Below, piece after piece: positions 33,633 to 42,475 of a DNA stretch of 64,000 bases; position 1 is the stretch's first letter, and every line of letters starts with the position of its first letter. Under the pieces are notes generated by a model. It was not told the origin of the DNA, ran no database searches, and was given only the letters and a program-made list of their open reading frames with translations. The position numbers and the translations under genes are program-made. The stretch comes from CADCWK01 sp964244115 (GTDB lineage: Bacteria > Chloroflexota > Chloroflexia > Thermomicrobiales > UBA6265), in assembly GCA_964244115.1 (NCBI GenBank), contig CAXTHM010000008.1:12039-76038 (forward strand). The letters are read 5' to 3'.

Positions 33633-33793
33633 GGGGCGACAGGACATGTCATGTCATTAGCGAGCAGGGTAGTGTTCGATGATTAGGTAGATGATGTTAC
33701 CGGACCACCGCGTGCGTCATGAACAGCGGGATGTGGAATCTTCGATCGATTCTGCGACATGACCCTCATGACCCTATTGAAGAAGGGTTCCAA

Positions 33794-34489
33794 ATGACCA
33801 GGCCAGAACGGATCGCCGAGGGCGTCTACCGGATCGACGCGATTCCGATCCCGACCGCGATCAGCGTCCTGCTCATCGCGGGCGACGACGGCTGGACGCT
33901 CGTCGACACCGGGCTCGGCATCAGCGCCAGCCGGATCCAGTCGGCGCTGCGGGCGCTCGGAGCCGGACCGGACGATCTGCGCCGGATCGTCCTGACGCAC
34001 CACCACCCCGACCACATCGGCGGGGTGCCGGGGATGCGCGCCTGGGCGCCGGCGGCTGAGATCTGGGCGTCGGAGGGCGAGGCCGACATCATCGCCGGGA
34101 CCCGCGCGGCCGACCCGATGCGCAACCCCCTCCTGCGACGCGGGATGGCCGCCCGGCGGTGGCCGACGGCGCCGGTGACGCGGACGCTGGCCGAGGGCGA
34201 CGATGTCGCCGGGTTCCGGGTCATCGAGACGCCGGGTCACACCCGCGGCCACATCTCGCTGTTGCGGGAGGGTGACCTGCTGTTCACGGCCGACGCCTTC
34301 GGGAATCTGCTGCCGGGCGTCCGCGTCGGTGTGCTGGATCTCCTCTGCGACGACCCCGGACAGGCCAGGCGCTCGGCGGGCAGACTGGCCGGGATGGCCT
34401 GCTCGACCGTCGCCTTCAGCCACGGCGCGACCTTGCGGTCCGGCGCCCAGGCCGCATTGCGCGACGCCGTCGAGCGCGGTCGCGACTGA
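33794..34489 (+). CDS. MBL-fold metallo-hydrolase
   Basis: A 231-residue metallo-beta-lactamase-fold hydrolase. The zinc motif LTHHHPDHIGG supplies HxHxDH, with further ligands in ETPGHTRGH, the LLFTADAFG Asp and AFSHGATL. The length and GVYRIDAIPIPTAISVLLIA start are those of glyoxalase II-like and lactonase-like members. It probably hydrolyses an ester or thioester, but the substrate cannot be told. The start at 33794 is preferred over 33719 because AAGGG lies upstream. Confidence 0.88.
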   Translation: MTRPERIAEGVYRIDAIPIPTAISVLLIAGDDGWTLVDTGLGISASRIQSALRALGAGPDDLRRIVLTHHHPDHIGGVPGMRAWAPAAEIWASEGEADIIAGTRAADPMRNPLLRRGMAARRWPTAPVTRTLAEGDDVAGFRVIETPGHTRGHISLLREGDLLFTADAFGNLLPGVRVGVLDLLCDDPGQARRSAGRLAGMACSTVAFSHGATLRSGAQAALRDAVERGRD

Positions 34490-34649
34490 CCGCGCCGCGC
34501 AACGTGGCGCACGCCACGAACTGGTCGGCCGGCGCGTATGATGTCGGCTCGCCTCGTGGACGAGTCGCCCGCCAGACGTCGGACCGATCGACTCCGCCGT
34601 CACCGACGAGTCCCCTCGATAGGACACCACCCGCTGCCGGAGCCGCCGA

Positions 34650-35555
34650 ATGAGACCGTCCGGATCGACCCTCGGCCTCGTCTGCCTCGCGACCACGATC
34701 GTCCTCTGGGGCAGCGCCTATGTCGCCATCCGGGTCGCGCTGGACGGCTTCAGCGTGGCCGGTCTGACGGCAGGCCGGGTCGTCGTCTCGGGCCTGGTGC
34801 TGGCCGTGGTCGCCCCGTTCGTCGGGGTCCGGCGCCCGGCCCGGCGCGACCTGCCCCGTCTCGTGCTCTGCGGCATCGTCGGGGTGACCGGCTACCAGGT
34901 GCTGCTCAACGCCGGCCAGCGGACCGTCCCGGCCGGGACCACCAGCCTGCTCATCAACACCGCGCCGCTGTTTGCGGCCCTGCTGGCCTGGCTGCTCCTG
35001 CGGGACCATCCGGGCGGACGGAGATGGGCCGGGATCGCCATCGGCTTCGTCGGTGCGGCCGTCATGGCCCTCGGTGAGGGGGACGGGCTCCGTCTGAGCG
35101 GGAACGCGCTGCTGATCGTCATCGCCGCGCTCTGCTTCGCCCTCTTCATCGTCCTGCAGAAGCCGCTGCTGCGCCGGTACAGCGGCATCGAGGTGACCTG
35201 TTACGCCATGTGGGCGGGGACGCTCGTCGCCCTGCCGTTCGTCCCCGCGCTGGCTGGCGACCTGCCTTCCGCCGGCACCGGTCCCGTGCTCGCCGTCCTG
35301 TTCCTCGGCATCGCCACCAGCGCGATCGGCTTCGCGACGTGGGCGTACGCGCTGTCCCGGTTCGACGTCGCGACGACCGCCAACGCCCTCTACCTGCTGC
35401 CGATCGTCGCCGTCTCCGCCGGCTGGCTGATCCTCGGCGAGCAGCCGCACCCGATCGCGCTGGTCGGCGGCGCGGTCGTTCTGACCGGCGTGATGATCAG
35501 CCGCAGCCGTCCGCAGCCCGCACGCTCCCCGCGAGCGGTCGACCAGCCAGCGTGA
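34650..35555 (+). CDS. EamA/DMT-family transporter
   Basis: A 301-residue membrane protein with ten predicted helices in two EamA repeats. The first repeat begins LGLVCLATTIVLWGSAYVAI with the typical WGS motif, and the second begins ALLIVIAALCFALFIVLQKP. The helix ending GYQVLLNAGQRTVPAGTTSL and the C-terminal pair (LYLLPIVAVSAGWLILGEQP; ALVGGAVVLTGVMIS) fit drug/metabolite exporters. The substrate is unknown. GGAG lies seven bases before ATG 34650. It follows the MBL gene on the same strand but with a 160-base gap. Confidence 0.92.
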   Translation: MRPSGSTLGLVCLATTIVLWGSAYVAIRVALDGFSVAGLTAGRVVVSGLVLAVVAPFVGVRRPARRDLPRLVLCGIVGVTGYQVLLNAGQRTVPAGTTSLLINTAPLFAALLAWLLLRDHPGGRRWAGIAIGFVGAAVMALGEGDGLRLSGNALLIVIAALCFALFIVLQKPLLRRYSGIEVTCYAMWAGTLVALPFVPALAGDLPSAGTGPVLAVLFLGIATSAIGFATWAYALSRFDVATTANALYLLPIVAVSAGWLILGEQPHPIALVGGAVVLTGVMISRSRPQPARSPRAVDQPA

Positions 35556-35605
35556 TCCGATCGCACCCATTCGGTCCGAAGATGGTTTGATCTCGAACGA
35601 CGACA

Positions 35606-36805
35606 CTAGGCGTCGAACTTAAGGTCGACTACGTAGGGATTGCCGAGTGTCACCGCCGGACCCTGGTACTGCAGGACGAAGTGCGTGTCTTGGGGCGCAA
35701 TGTCGAAGACAATGCCCGTACGGTATTCGGTGTCTGGAGACATATAGGATCCGTCCCATGTGTACTCCGTGAAGATCAGCGCCGCCGTCGCCTCACGAGA
35801 TAGGCCTCGAACGCCGAACGGTTCACCGGGCCCAGTGCTGGTCTGGAGTGTGAAGTTGCCAAGCGGTAGCGGCTCACCACTCAGCGAGAGCTGGTTGAAC
35901 CAGATCACCAGGAACTGACCACGCGTGGGAACGATCGAATAGTCACCGATGAAGGTGCGTACCTCAACGGCCGGGTCGAACGTCAGTCGCCATTTGTCTA
36001 GACCGACGGTGATGACGGTGGGCTCGTTGAACGCCGTAACGGTACTTCCTGACCGGTTACCAGCAGGTTGGGTAGGTTCAGTTCCCCCACCAGAACTATT
36101 GCCGACATTCTCCCGGGGTGGACCTTCGGCTGATGGCTCCACATTCGCTTCCGCTGGATCGGGCAAGTCGATCAGCATTGCCCAGTCAAGGTCGTCACCA
36201 CGCGAGACGGTGAGTGCGTCTCCTTCGGTCAGGAAAACCTCGGTGGGCTGATGGGGAATCACAGGGAAGATAATCGGGATGATCTGTTCCCGGTCACGCG
36301 AGAAGTCGATTGATAGGGCGGTCTCGGCGCTGCCGATCTTATCCGCATCCTCTTGACCCAGCCCGTTGAGGCGGGCAGTCGCCGTATAGTCGGAGAACAT
36401 AGGGATAGTGTCGTCTCTGGCACCAAGCCGGAAGTAGCCCGTTTCCAGCGTGGTGTCTTGAGCCTCGTCCGAGTAGGTAATTAGAAGGCAGACGGCGATC
36501 ACATTGTTTACCGTTGATCGGGCACCGTACATCTCAGAGAAGCCCCGGGTGTACCCGGCACTAAGAGCTGTATAGGTGCGCTCGGACACTCCTCCCCCAT
36601 CAATGAGTAGTGGGTCTCCCTGAGCCACCGCCGCTACACCACGGATGTTGGCTGAGGTCTCAACGTCTCCTTCGGGAGGTTGAACCTCTGTGGGACAGTC
36701 GTAACCAACCGAGGGTGGAAGAATGCCTTGGCCCACCGCCGGCAACGATGGCCAAAGGGCCACGCTGAGAACCAAGACGATCACGAAACGCATCCAACGG
36801 GGCAT
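35606..36805 (-). CDS. secreted protein of unknown function with DUF4352-like C-terminal domain
   Basis: A 399-residue exported protein with signal peptide MPRWMRFVIVLVLSVALWPS. The first ~200 residues (SAGYTRGFSEMYGARSTVNN, VIAVCLLITYSDEAQD) look like a beta-rich domain with two Cys. After a Pro/Gly/Ser linker, the C-terminal half (LDKWRLTFDPAVEVRTFIGD, QFLVIWFNQLSLSGEPLPLG, RTGIVFDIAPQDTHFVLQYQ) resembles DUF4352/immunoprotective extracellular-type beta-sandwich domains. The gene is visibly lower in G+C than its surroundings, like the nuclease gene beside it. The family match is partial. Confidence 0.68.
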   Translation of the reverse strand: MPRWMRFVIVLVLSVALWPSLPAVGQGILPPSVGYDCPTEVQPPEGDVETSANIRGVAAVAQGDPLLIDGGGVSERTYTALSAGYTRGFSEMYGARSTVNNVIAVCLLITYSDEAQDTTLETGYFRLGARDDTIPMFSDYTATARLNGLGQEDADKIGSAETALSIDFSRDREQIIPIIFPVIPHQPTEVFLTEGDALTVSRGDDLDWAMLIDLPDPAEANVEPSAEGPPRENVGNSSGGGTEPTQPAGNRSGSTVTAFNEPTVITVGLDKWRLTFDPAVEVRTFIGDYSIVPTRGQFLVIWFNQLSLSGEPLPLGNFTLQTSTGPGEPFGVRGLSREATAALIFTEYTWDGSYMSPDTEYRTGIVFDIAPQDTHFVLQYQGPAVTLGNPYVVDLKFDA

Positions 36806-36871
36806 TGAGTCTCCAATTCTTTCTTCACGAGCGAGTCAGATCATACCGTTGTTTCCCCTTCCTACTGGCTT

Positions 36872-36912
36872 GCCAATTTCCGACAGCCGCAAATACTCTG
36901 TCGGAAACTGGC
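36872..36912. promoter_or_regulatory. inverted repeat between divergent genes
   Basis: GCCAATTTCCGACAG (36872-36886) pairs with CTGTCGGAAACTGGC (36898-36912) with one mismatch and an 11-base centre. It lies between the divergent secreted-protein and nuclease genes, so an operator or shared control site is plausible. Confidence 0.45.
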
Positions 36913-36969
36913 CCTGTGATGGGAAGATAAAACCGAACGTCGTTTCCAGACTTGCCTGAGGAGGATGGG

Positions 36970-37617
36970 GTGGCTCGAACCAGGTGGTGGATCCTCGCTG
37001 TCATCTTCCTTGCGGTTGGCTTGCTCTTTGGATTGGCGGGAACGAGTTCGTCCGCTCGGTTGTTCGGCTTTGCCTGTCTTTGTTTGGCGATCGCGATCGG
37101 ATGGTGGCTGCTCGCCTTAAGTTCCCGTGAGCGGCAGGCGGTTGAGCAAGCACGCGATCTCGCTATGCTCCAAGAAGAGGAACGTCAGCGCACTCGTGTC
37201 CTCCATGCACAGGATATGGGGCGCATCCTAATGCAGAGTGGCACCGAGTTTGAGGCGACCGTCCGAGACGTGTTGAATGCTCAGGGCTACGCTCTCGAAG
37301 TCGTCGGCAGGGCGGGCGACCGGGGCGTCGACTTGCAGGGCTATGATCCGGATGGCTTTCCCGTGATCGTGCAGTGCAAGCGGTATGGGCCCGATAGCAA
37401 GGTGAGTTCGCCCGCCGTCCAGAGCTTCCTTGGAGCCATCGTCAACCATGGTGCATCGTCAGGCATCTTCGTCGCGACCTCGTCCTTTACCCGTGACGCG
37501 CAGCGATTGGCCGCGGAAGCGCGGGTGCCGATTCGGTTGATTGACGGCGTGGGGTTTACCGCTCTGGCTCGCCAGTCGTCGCAAAGGGTGGGAGCAATAA
37601 CTGAGCACTCCGCATGA
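36970..37617 (+). CDS. membrane-tethered restriction endonuclease-like (Mrr_cat) protein
   Basis: A 215-residue protein. Two membrane helices (WWILAVIFLAVGLLFGLAGT; LFGFACLCLAIAIGWWLLAL) are followed by a coiled, charged linker and a PD-(D/E)XK Mrr-like nuclease domain: GTEFEATVRDVLNAQGYALE, GDRGVDLQGYDPDG and FPVIVQCKRYG, with the catalytic Asp in GVDL and Gln-x-Lys in VQCK. The C-terminal FVATSSFTRDAQRLAAEAR is also standard. Membrane-anchored Mrr-type nucleases are thought to act in DNA quality control or defence. GTG 36970 follows GAGGAGG; TTG 36952 is the alternative. G+C is lower than typical here. Confidence 0.85.
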   Translation: MARTRWWILAVIFLAVGLLFGLAGTSSSARLFGFACLCLAIAIGWWLLALSSRERQAVEQARDLAMLQEEERQRTRVLHAQDMGRILMQSGTEFEATVRDVLNAQGYALEVVGRAGDRGVDLQGYDPDGFPVIVQCKRYGPDSKVSSPAVQSFLGAIVNHGASSGIFVATSSFTRDAQRLAAEARVPIRLIDGVGFTALARQSSQRVGAITEHSA

Positions 37618-38019
37618 CACTGACGTCCTACTGGCTGTCCATCACCACACAACCCAGCGTGACCACCTCGCCATGCTGATCCAGAAGGTGACAGATGATG
37701 AGCTCTAGGACAGGATCGTGCTCCTGGAGTGGCTGACCGACCCGACGAGCGGATGTGATGACCTCCCGTATTCCAACGCCTGCCCACGAGCGGATTTGGT
37801 GTCTCGCCTGGGGACTGGAACCGGACGACACGGACCGCTAGGTGGTATGAGCCACCACCTGATTCTTCATGCCATTGACCAAACCCGCAAAATACACTCC
37901 TCAGGAGCTGCTCAACCAGAACGCAAGTGATAACGGCGTCATCACGTTTGGTACAGCCCCAACACTACACACCGTTGATTTGCGGGACCGTTTAGGCTGG
38001 GGACAATATCCAAACGTCG
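37618..38019. other. region without an intact gene; possible gene debris
   Basis: About 400 lower-GC bases between the nuclease gene and the end of the MFS gene. A plus-strand frame reads DVLLAVHHHTTQRDHLAMLI, QKVTDDEL, a TAG stop and DRIVLLEWLTDPTSG, which looks protein-like but is broken and unrecognised. It may be debris from the same lower-GC insertion. Confidence 0.35.
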
Positions 38020-39444
38020 TCAATCCCCGGTCGCTGGCCTTCTCCCGGCCGGGACCAACTCCCGGGCGCGGTGGTTGAAGGTGTAGACGATCGCGATGCC
38101 GGTCAGGAGCAGCGAGATCCCGATCGCGACGAAGGCCAGCCCGAAGCTGCCCGATGTCGTCAGCCCGGCGACGGCCAGCGGCCCGACGAAGGCGCCCATC
38201 GACCCGGCCCCGGCCATCAGCCCGAAGACCACGCCCCGCTGCTCCGGGCTGGTCGCGTGGGCGACCAGGGCGTTGGCCGTCGGCACCAGCCCGCCGGCCG
38301 CGACGCCGAAGGCCGCCTGGAGGGCCAGCAGCTGCCAGGACTGGGTTGCGATCGCCATCGGCAGGTAGAGGAAGCCGGCCGCGAACGTGCAGACCGTCAG
38401 GATGCGGCGGTGGCCGATCCGGTCGCCGAGCCGGCCGAAGTAGATCGACGCGATCGCGCTGGTCAGCCCCTGCGCCCCGAGGATCAGGCCGGCCGTCTCC
38501 GTATCGCTGATCCCGAATGAGCCCAGTTCGCCGACGTAGAGCGGCAGGATCGGCTGGATCGCCATCGACGTCCCGCGGATGACCAGCATCGCCAGGACCA
38601 TGATCCCGACGATCGGGATGGCGAGGATCGCCATCTGCGAGCGGAACCCGCCGCTCCGTTTGCCGTCGACGGTGGTCGTTCGCCGGACGGGCCGGAACCG
38701 CTCTTCGACCAGGAAGACGACGATCAGCAGGCCGATCACCATGAAGCCGCTGGCGACGCCGAAGGTCCAGCGGTAGCCGACCTGGTCGGCGAGGAAGCCG
38801 CCGAACAGGGGCCCGAGCGAGGAGCCGGAGAAGACCGACGTCTGGATCAGCCCGAGCCCGAAGCCAACCCGGTCCCGCGGGACGGTCGAGGCGACGAGGG
38901 CGGCGCAGGCCGTCACGGTCCCGGTGAAGGCGCCCTCGATCAGCCGGAGGCCGAACAGTTGCCAGGGTGCCGTCGCGAGTCCCATCAGCCCGATCGTGAA
39001 AGCGGCGAACAGCATCGCCCGGATCACCATCGGCTTGCGGCCCACCCGGTCGGAGACGACCCCCCAGATCGGCGCCGAGATCGTCATGCAGACCGCCCCG
39101 GCCGCCGTGATCGCCGTCGACCACCAGATCTGATCGTCCATGTCCGTCAGGCCGAGGTCGCCGAGGAAGTAGGGCAGGAAGGGGATCCGCATCGAGAACG
39201 CGATCAGGGCGAGGATCTGGGCGATCCAGAGGGCGTAGAGCGTCCGGCGCCAGTTCAGTGGCGGGCGGGGTCCCTGCCCGTCGGCGTCCGCATCGTCCGG
39301 GTCGTCGTCCGGCCGGGCCGCGACCTGGGCGACCCGGGCGGAGAGCTGGGTACGTGGTAACCGCTCATCGACGCGCGGGTCGGTGCCGGGGCGGGTGATG
39401 GGGTCATCCGGTTGGGGAGGTGTTTCGGATTCCGCATCAGTCAT
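38020..39444 (-). CDS. MFS transporter
   Basis: A 474-residue transporter with about twelve helices after an ~85-residue hydrophilic N-terminus. The loop after helix 2 reads GVVSDRVGRKPMVIRAMLF, the classic MFS signature, and the second half contains FGRLGDRIGHRRILTVCTFA. The sequence style (GVVFGLMAGAGSMGAFVGPL) is that of multidrug/sugar-type antiporters. No adjacent regulator indicates the substrate. The start at ATG 39444 has no strong ribosome site, so an internal start is possible. Confidence 0.9.
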   Translation of the reverse strand: MTDAESETPPQPDDPITRPGTDPRVDERLPRTQLSARVAQVAARPDDDPDDADADGQGPRPPLNWRRTLYALWIAQILALIAFSMRIPFLPYFLGDLGLTDMDDQIWWSTAITAAGAVCMTISAPIWGVVSDRVGRKPMVIRAMLFAAFTIGLMGLATAPWQLFGLRLIEGAFTGTVTACAALVASTVPRDRVGFGLGLIQTSVFSGSSLGPLFGGFLADQVGYRWTFGVASGFMVIGLLIVVFLVEERFRPVRRTTTVDGKRSGGFRSQMAILAIPIVGIMVLAMLVIRGTSMAIQPILPLYVGELGSFGISDTETAGLILGAQGLTSAIASIYFGRLGDRIGHRRILTVCTFAAGFLYLPMAIATQSWQLLALQAAFGVAAGGLVPTANALVAHATSPEQRGVVFGLMAGAGSMGAFVGPLAVAGLTTSGSFGLAFVAIGISLLLTGIAIVYTFNHRARELVPAGRRPATGD

Positions 39445-39702
39445 AGTCGAAGCAGTGTAGCGCGTTCATCGGGATCGCGGATGCGTGCCGAACGCGCACG
39501 CATCGCCCTTCCGGAGGAGCCGGGCACATGACCCGGACGGGGCGCGACATCCGCTGACGGTTGCTACGATGCTCGCGAACCGTTGGCTCGCCGCATCGTC
39601 GCCCGGTCCGGACGGCCGAACCGCTCGGCACCGGCTCGGCACCGGATCGCCCCTGGACCCCTCGCCGGGATGACCGCCGAGATCGAGCTGAGGTCGGAGA
39701 CC

Positions 39703-40113
39703 ATGTCCATCCCGGAAGGGACCACGCGCCGGATCGTCATCGACCACGTCGACCTGCTCGTCAGCGACCTGGAGGCCAGCCGCGACTTCTACCGCCGGGC
39801 ACTGGCCCCGCTCGGGTTCCACGAGCTGGACCGCGGGGAGACCTTCTCGGCCTACGGCGTCGAGGGCTCGGCCGACTTCGCCATCAACCAGATCGCGCCC
39901 GGCGACCAGCCGACGTCCTGGGCCCACGTCGCCTTCGTCGCCGATTCCCGCACCGCCGTGGACGCCTTCTTCCACGCGGCCCTGACCGCCGGCGCCCGGG
40001 AGAAGCAGGGGCCGGCCGAACACCCGGAGTACCACGAGGGCTACTACGGCGCCTTCGTCTACGACCTCGACGGCAACAACATCGAGGCCGTCGTTCACGA
40101 GCGACGCCGCTGA
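39703..40113 (+). CDS. VOC-family (glyoxalase/dioxygenase fold) protein
   Basis: A 136-residue protein of the vicinal oxygen chelate fold. It starts IDHVDLLVSDLEASRDFYRR, continues ALAPLGFHELDRGETFSAYG and AHVAFVADSRTAVDAFFHAA, and ends GAFVYDLDGNNIEAVVHERR. Metal-ligand positions typical of the family are His in the first motif and Glu near the end (NNIEAV). The enzymatic role is unknown. The ATG at 39703 fits the start of the fold; ATG 39670 would add 11 residues. Confidence 0.87.
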   Translation: MSIPEGTTRRIVIDHVDLLVSDLEASRDFYRRALAPLGFHELDRGETFSAYGVEGSADFAINQIAPGDQPTSWAHVAFVADSRTAVDAFFHAALTAGAREKQGPAEHPEYHEGYYGAFVYDLDGNNIEAVVHERRR

Positions 40114-40153
40114 TCCGGCGTTGGTCGTCTCCATCGCCGACAGAGGCGGCGAC

Positions 40154-40193
40154 GTGGTGGACCGGCCCTGAAGGGACCGGCCTCAGGGGAGAT
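40154..40193 (-). repeat. short hairpin repeat family B, copy 3
   Basis: GTGGTGGACCGGCCCTGAAG then GGACCGGCCTCAGGGGAGAT. Same orientation as copy 2; shares its leading GTGGTG-ACC and CTCAGGGG-GAT segments. It lies 40 bases after the VOC gene. Confidence 0.7.
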
Positions 40194-40316
40194 GTAACGT
40201 CGGTTCCTCATGATGAGTAGTCGGTTCGTGGGCGTCTCGTGGCGATGGGCAAAGGTGCAGTGGACGTGCGTGGCCCTTCGCTTTCGCGTCGGTTCTGCAT
40301 CGCGCCATCACTCGCG

Positions 40317-40358
40317 GATCACCCCTGAGCGCGGTCCCTTCAGGGCCGCGGAACGCCC
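40317..40358 (+). repeat. short hairpin repeat family B, copy 4
   Basis: GATCACCCCTGAGCGCGGTC then CCTTCAGGGCCGCGGAACGC. Same orientation as copy 1, inverted to copy 3. Compensating changes (GCGG...CCGC) keep the hairpin arms paired. Confidence 0.7.
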
Positions 40359-40425
40359 CGCAGGGCGATAGCTGGCTCCGCCGTACCGCCCGACGCGGAG
40401 ACCACCAGCGTTGACCAATGACGAC

Positions 40426-41361
40426 CTACGCGTCGTGGTCCGCCGACAGGTGATCCCAGACCCAGCGCGACGCCCGCGCCATCCGGTCGACGACCTCCGG
40501 GATGTCGTCCTGCTCCCGGCTCATGAACGCGATCGCGTACGTCACCTTCGGGGAGAAGACCAGCCCGACGTCGTTCTTGACGCCGCGCAGACTACCGGTC
40601 TTGTGCGCCACCTCGATCTGCTCGCCGGGCGGCAGCCGGTGCGGGATGATCGCCGTGAAGTTCTGGTGCCTGAGCGTCGCGATCATCCGCGCCCGGCCGT
40701 CCGCCGAGACCCCGTGGCCCTGCTCGATCAGCGTCAGCAGCCGAACCATGTCGGCCGGGGTGCTGACGTCATTGGTCGCGTCGACCGGCAGGCCGGGTGC
40801 GTCCGGGCCGGGCTCATGGTCCTTCAGGAGTTGGCGCAGCGCGTCGTAGGTCACGGCCGGGTCGGTCGGGTCGACGCCGACCTGGGCCGAGAACAGTTCC
40901 CGGATCGTCAGCGGCAGGTGGGTCGCGGTCAGCCCGAGCTCGCGCAGCGTCGCGGTGATGCGGTCCTTGCCCAGCCGGTCGAAGATGATGTCGGTCGCCC
41001 AGTTGTCGGAGACGATGATCATGAGTTCGGCGAGGTCGCGCAGCGTCGGCGCCAGCCCGTCGTCGAGGTGTTGCAGCACGCCGGAGCCGGGCGTCCGGTC
41101 AGGGTGGCGCAGCGTGATCCGCTCGGTCAGGTCGACTGTTCCGGCCTCGCTCTGCCGGTACAGCTCGTAGAGCAGCGGCACCTTGAGCGTCGACGCCGTC
41201 GGGAACGCCTCCGTGTGGTTCCAGGTCAGCGTCCGCTCCGGCCCGCCGATCTCCCGGACCATGAGGCCGACCGGCCCGGAGAGGTCGTCGAAGTGCTGGC
41301 GCATCGCCGTCTCGAACGTCGCCTGGCTTGGGCTGACCGTCTGCGTCTCGACCTCGGTCAC
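40426..41361 (-). CDS. class A beta-lactamase-like serine hydrolase
   Basis: A 311-residue protein. It has the three active-site motifs of class A enzymes: Ser57-x-x-Lys60 in TASTLKVPL, S118-D119-N120 in IIVSDNWATD, and K254-T255-G256 in VAHKTGSLRG. Helices and spacing also match (LLYELYRQSEAGTVDL, MIATLRHQNFTAIIPHRLPP). No export signal is visible, unusual for a true beta-lactamase, so it may be a cytoplasmic esterase- or peptidase-like member. GTG 41361 follows GAGGAG by seven bases; an in-frame GTG at 41376 overlaps that ribosome site and is less likely. Confidence 0.88.
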   Translation of the reverse strand: MTEVETQTVSPSQATFETAMRQHFDDLSGPVGLMVREIGGPERTLTWNHTEAFPTASTLKVPLLYELYRQSEAGTVDLTERITLRHPDRTPGSGVLQHLDDGLAPTLRDLAELMIIVSDNWATDIIFDRLGKDRITATLRELGLTATHLPLTIRELFSAQVGVDPTDPAVTYDALRQLLKDHEPGPDAPGLPVDATNDVSTPADMVRLLTLIEQGHGVSADGRARMIATLRHQNFTAIIPHRLPPGEQIEVAHKTGSLRGVKNDVGLVFSPKVTYAIAFMSREQDDIPEVVDRMARASRWVWDHLSADHDA

Positions 41362-41481
41362 GGCGGGGCTCCTCACGGGTGTGGTCTGCGATCTCGCGTA
41401 TCGGGGCAGGGTAGCAGCGGCGCCGTGGGATGGGACGTGGCGGTCGGCGTCTATCGGTGCGGGACCCTCGGGGGAAGTCGG

Positions 41482-42357
41482 TCAGCGGTCGTCAGGTGCG
41501 ATCCGGAGTCCGAGCACGTCCGCGCAGGCGACGAGATCCGGGTCGTTCGCCGGGATCGGTCGGGAGGTCGGCGTCGTCCCCGGTGCGTGGACGAGCCGGT
41601 CGCTGAAGATCGCCCAGCACTCCCACTGGTCGCCCCAGCGGGACCGGTAGCGGATGCCGGCGAAGACGGGCTGCCCGTCGCGGTCGGTCAACTCGTAGAC
41701 ATGTCGGGCGCAGGCTCGGGTCAGTCGCCGGCTGGTTGGGTTGGCGCCACTCAGAGCGCTCAGGTCCAGCTCATCGAACCCAAGTCGGCTCAAGGTTGAA
41801 GCGAGGGCGTCCCTCAATGTGCCGAGGCTCCGGCCATCCCATAGATCGGCGAAGCGCAGATCGGATGAGAGGATCATATGATCAAGGCGACGAGTATCCC
41901 TCCAGTCGACGGAAATCCCGCCGCCTGCCTGAAAGGTTCGTCGGCCCCCTGACGAATCAGGTAGATGGTCACCGATCGTCTCATCGACGTTCATCCGAAG
42001 ACCAGGTGTTCCGCGCAGACGAGCCGTCGTTTCGGCAAAAGCGCCGATCGCCGTTGTCGCCGCGTACACGACTCGGAACCCTGGCTCGCCAGGTAGATCA
42101 GTACGAGAGCGGGGATCATCGAAACGCCCATGGAATGTTCCAGTGACTGGATCGGCGTGCAACCAGTCGACAGGGGAGAAAGGGCTGGTGGAGGCGCGCG
42201 CGACTCGATGGATTCCGGCCCGAGGGGCGGAGACGAATCCTAGCCCATGCCAGTTGTGCGGAAGCGTGACCAATCTGGCGACTCTCTTCCCATCTGTTGA
42301 GGTGTCGACATTGACGAGCAGAAATCTGGCTTGGACGTGAGTGGCACCGTCGCTCAA
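41482..42357 (-). CDS. RES-domain toxin (NAD+-degrading type)
   Basis: A 291-residue RES-family protein. The domain core spans about residues 45-260: AGIHRVARASTSPFSPVDWL, GTFHGRFDDPRSRTDLPG, RVVYAATTAIGAFAETTARL, and near the end FAGIRYRSRWGDQWECWAIF. The Arg, Glu and Ser-containing motifs correspond to the conserved RES active-site residues. Characterised RES toxins break down NAD+ and are neutralised by Xre/ParS-type antitoxins. Here the partner gene is divergent (42476-42862) instead of directly upstream in the same operon. The start is TTG 42357. Length is longer than the minimal RES toxin, as in the larger RES subgroup. Confidence 0.85.
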   Translation of the reverse strand: MSDGATHVQARFLLVNVDTSTDGKRVARLVTLPHNWHGLGFVSAPRAGIHRVARASTSPFSPVDWLHADPVTGTFHGRFDDPRSRTDLPGEPGFRVVYAATTAIGAFAETTARLRGTPGLRMNVDETIGDHLPDSSGGRRTFQAGGGISVDWRDTRRLDHMILSSDLRFADLWDGRSLGTLRDALASTLSRLGFDELDLSALSGANPTSRRLTRACARHVYELTDRDGQPVFAGIRYRSRWGDQWECWAIFSDRLVHAPGTTPTSRPIPANDPDLVACADVLGLRIAPDDR

Positions 42358-42393
42358 TGCTGGATCGAGATTGTCAAGAGCAAGCGTGGCTGC

Positions 42394-42423
42394 TTGACAT
42401 AGGGCATATCATTGCACTATTGG
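42394..42423 (+). promoter_or_regulatory. putative promoter for the antitoxin gene
   Basis: TTGACA at 42394-42399 is followed after 17-18 bases by TATTG (42418-42422), giving a plausible -35/-10 pair for the plus-strand antitoxin gene at 42476. Confidence 0.45.
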
Positions 42424-42425
42424 CA

Positions 42426-42440
42426 GACCATTCGATGGTC
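42426..42440. promoter_or_regulatory. palindromic operator candidate
   Basis: GACCATTCGATGGTC is a perfect palindrome with a 3-base centre, just past the putative -10 element and between the divergent RES and antitoxin genes. It fits an autoregulatory site for the Xre-type antitoxin. Confidence 0.5.
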
Positions 42441-42475
42441 ATTGTATCCCGCGTCGGCGAGAGAGGGAATGTGTC

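Larger units (their letters stand above)
33423..33793. other. intergenic region with terminator and repeat B2
   Basis: It holds a strong terminator-like hairpin just after the initiator-like gene and repeat B copy 2. The rest is the upstream region of the MBL hydrolase gene; no gene is recognised. Confidence 0.5.
40114..40425. other. gene-free region with inverted B repeats
   Basis: It contains repeat B copies 3 and 4 in inverted arrangement, about 125 bases apart, and a short GCCCCGCAGGGC hairpin after copy 4. No gene is seen between them. Confidence 0.55.

Noticed and set aside
40426..41361. True secreted beta-lactamase resistance gene
   Set aside because: The active-site motifs are present but no export signal is seen, so a resistance role is not supported.
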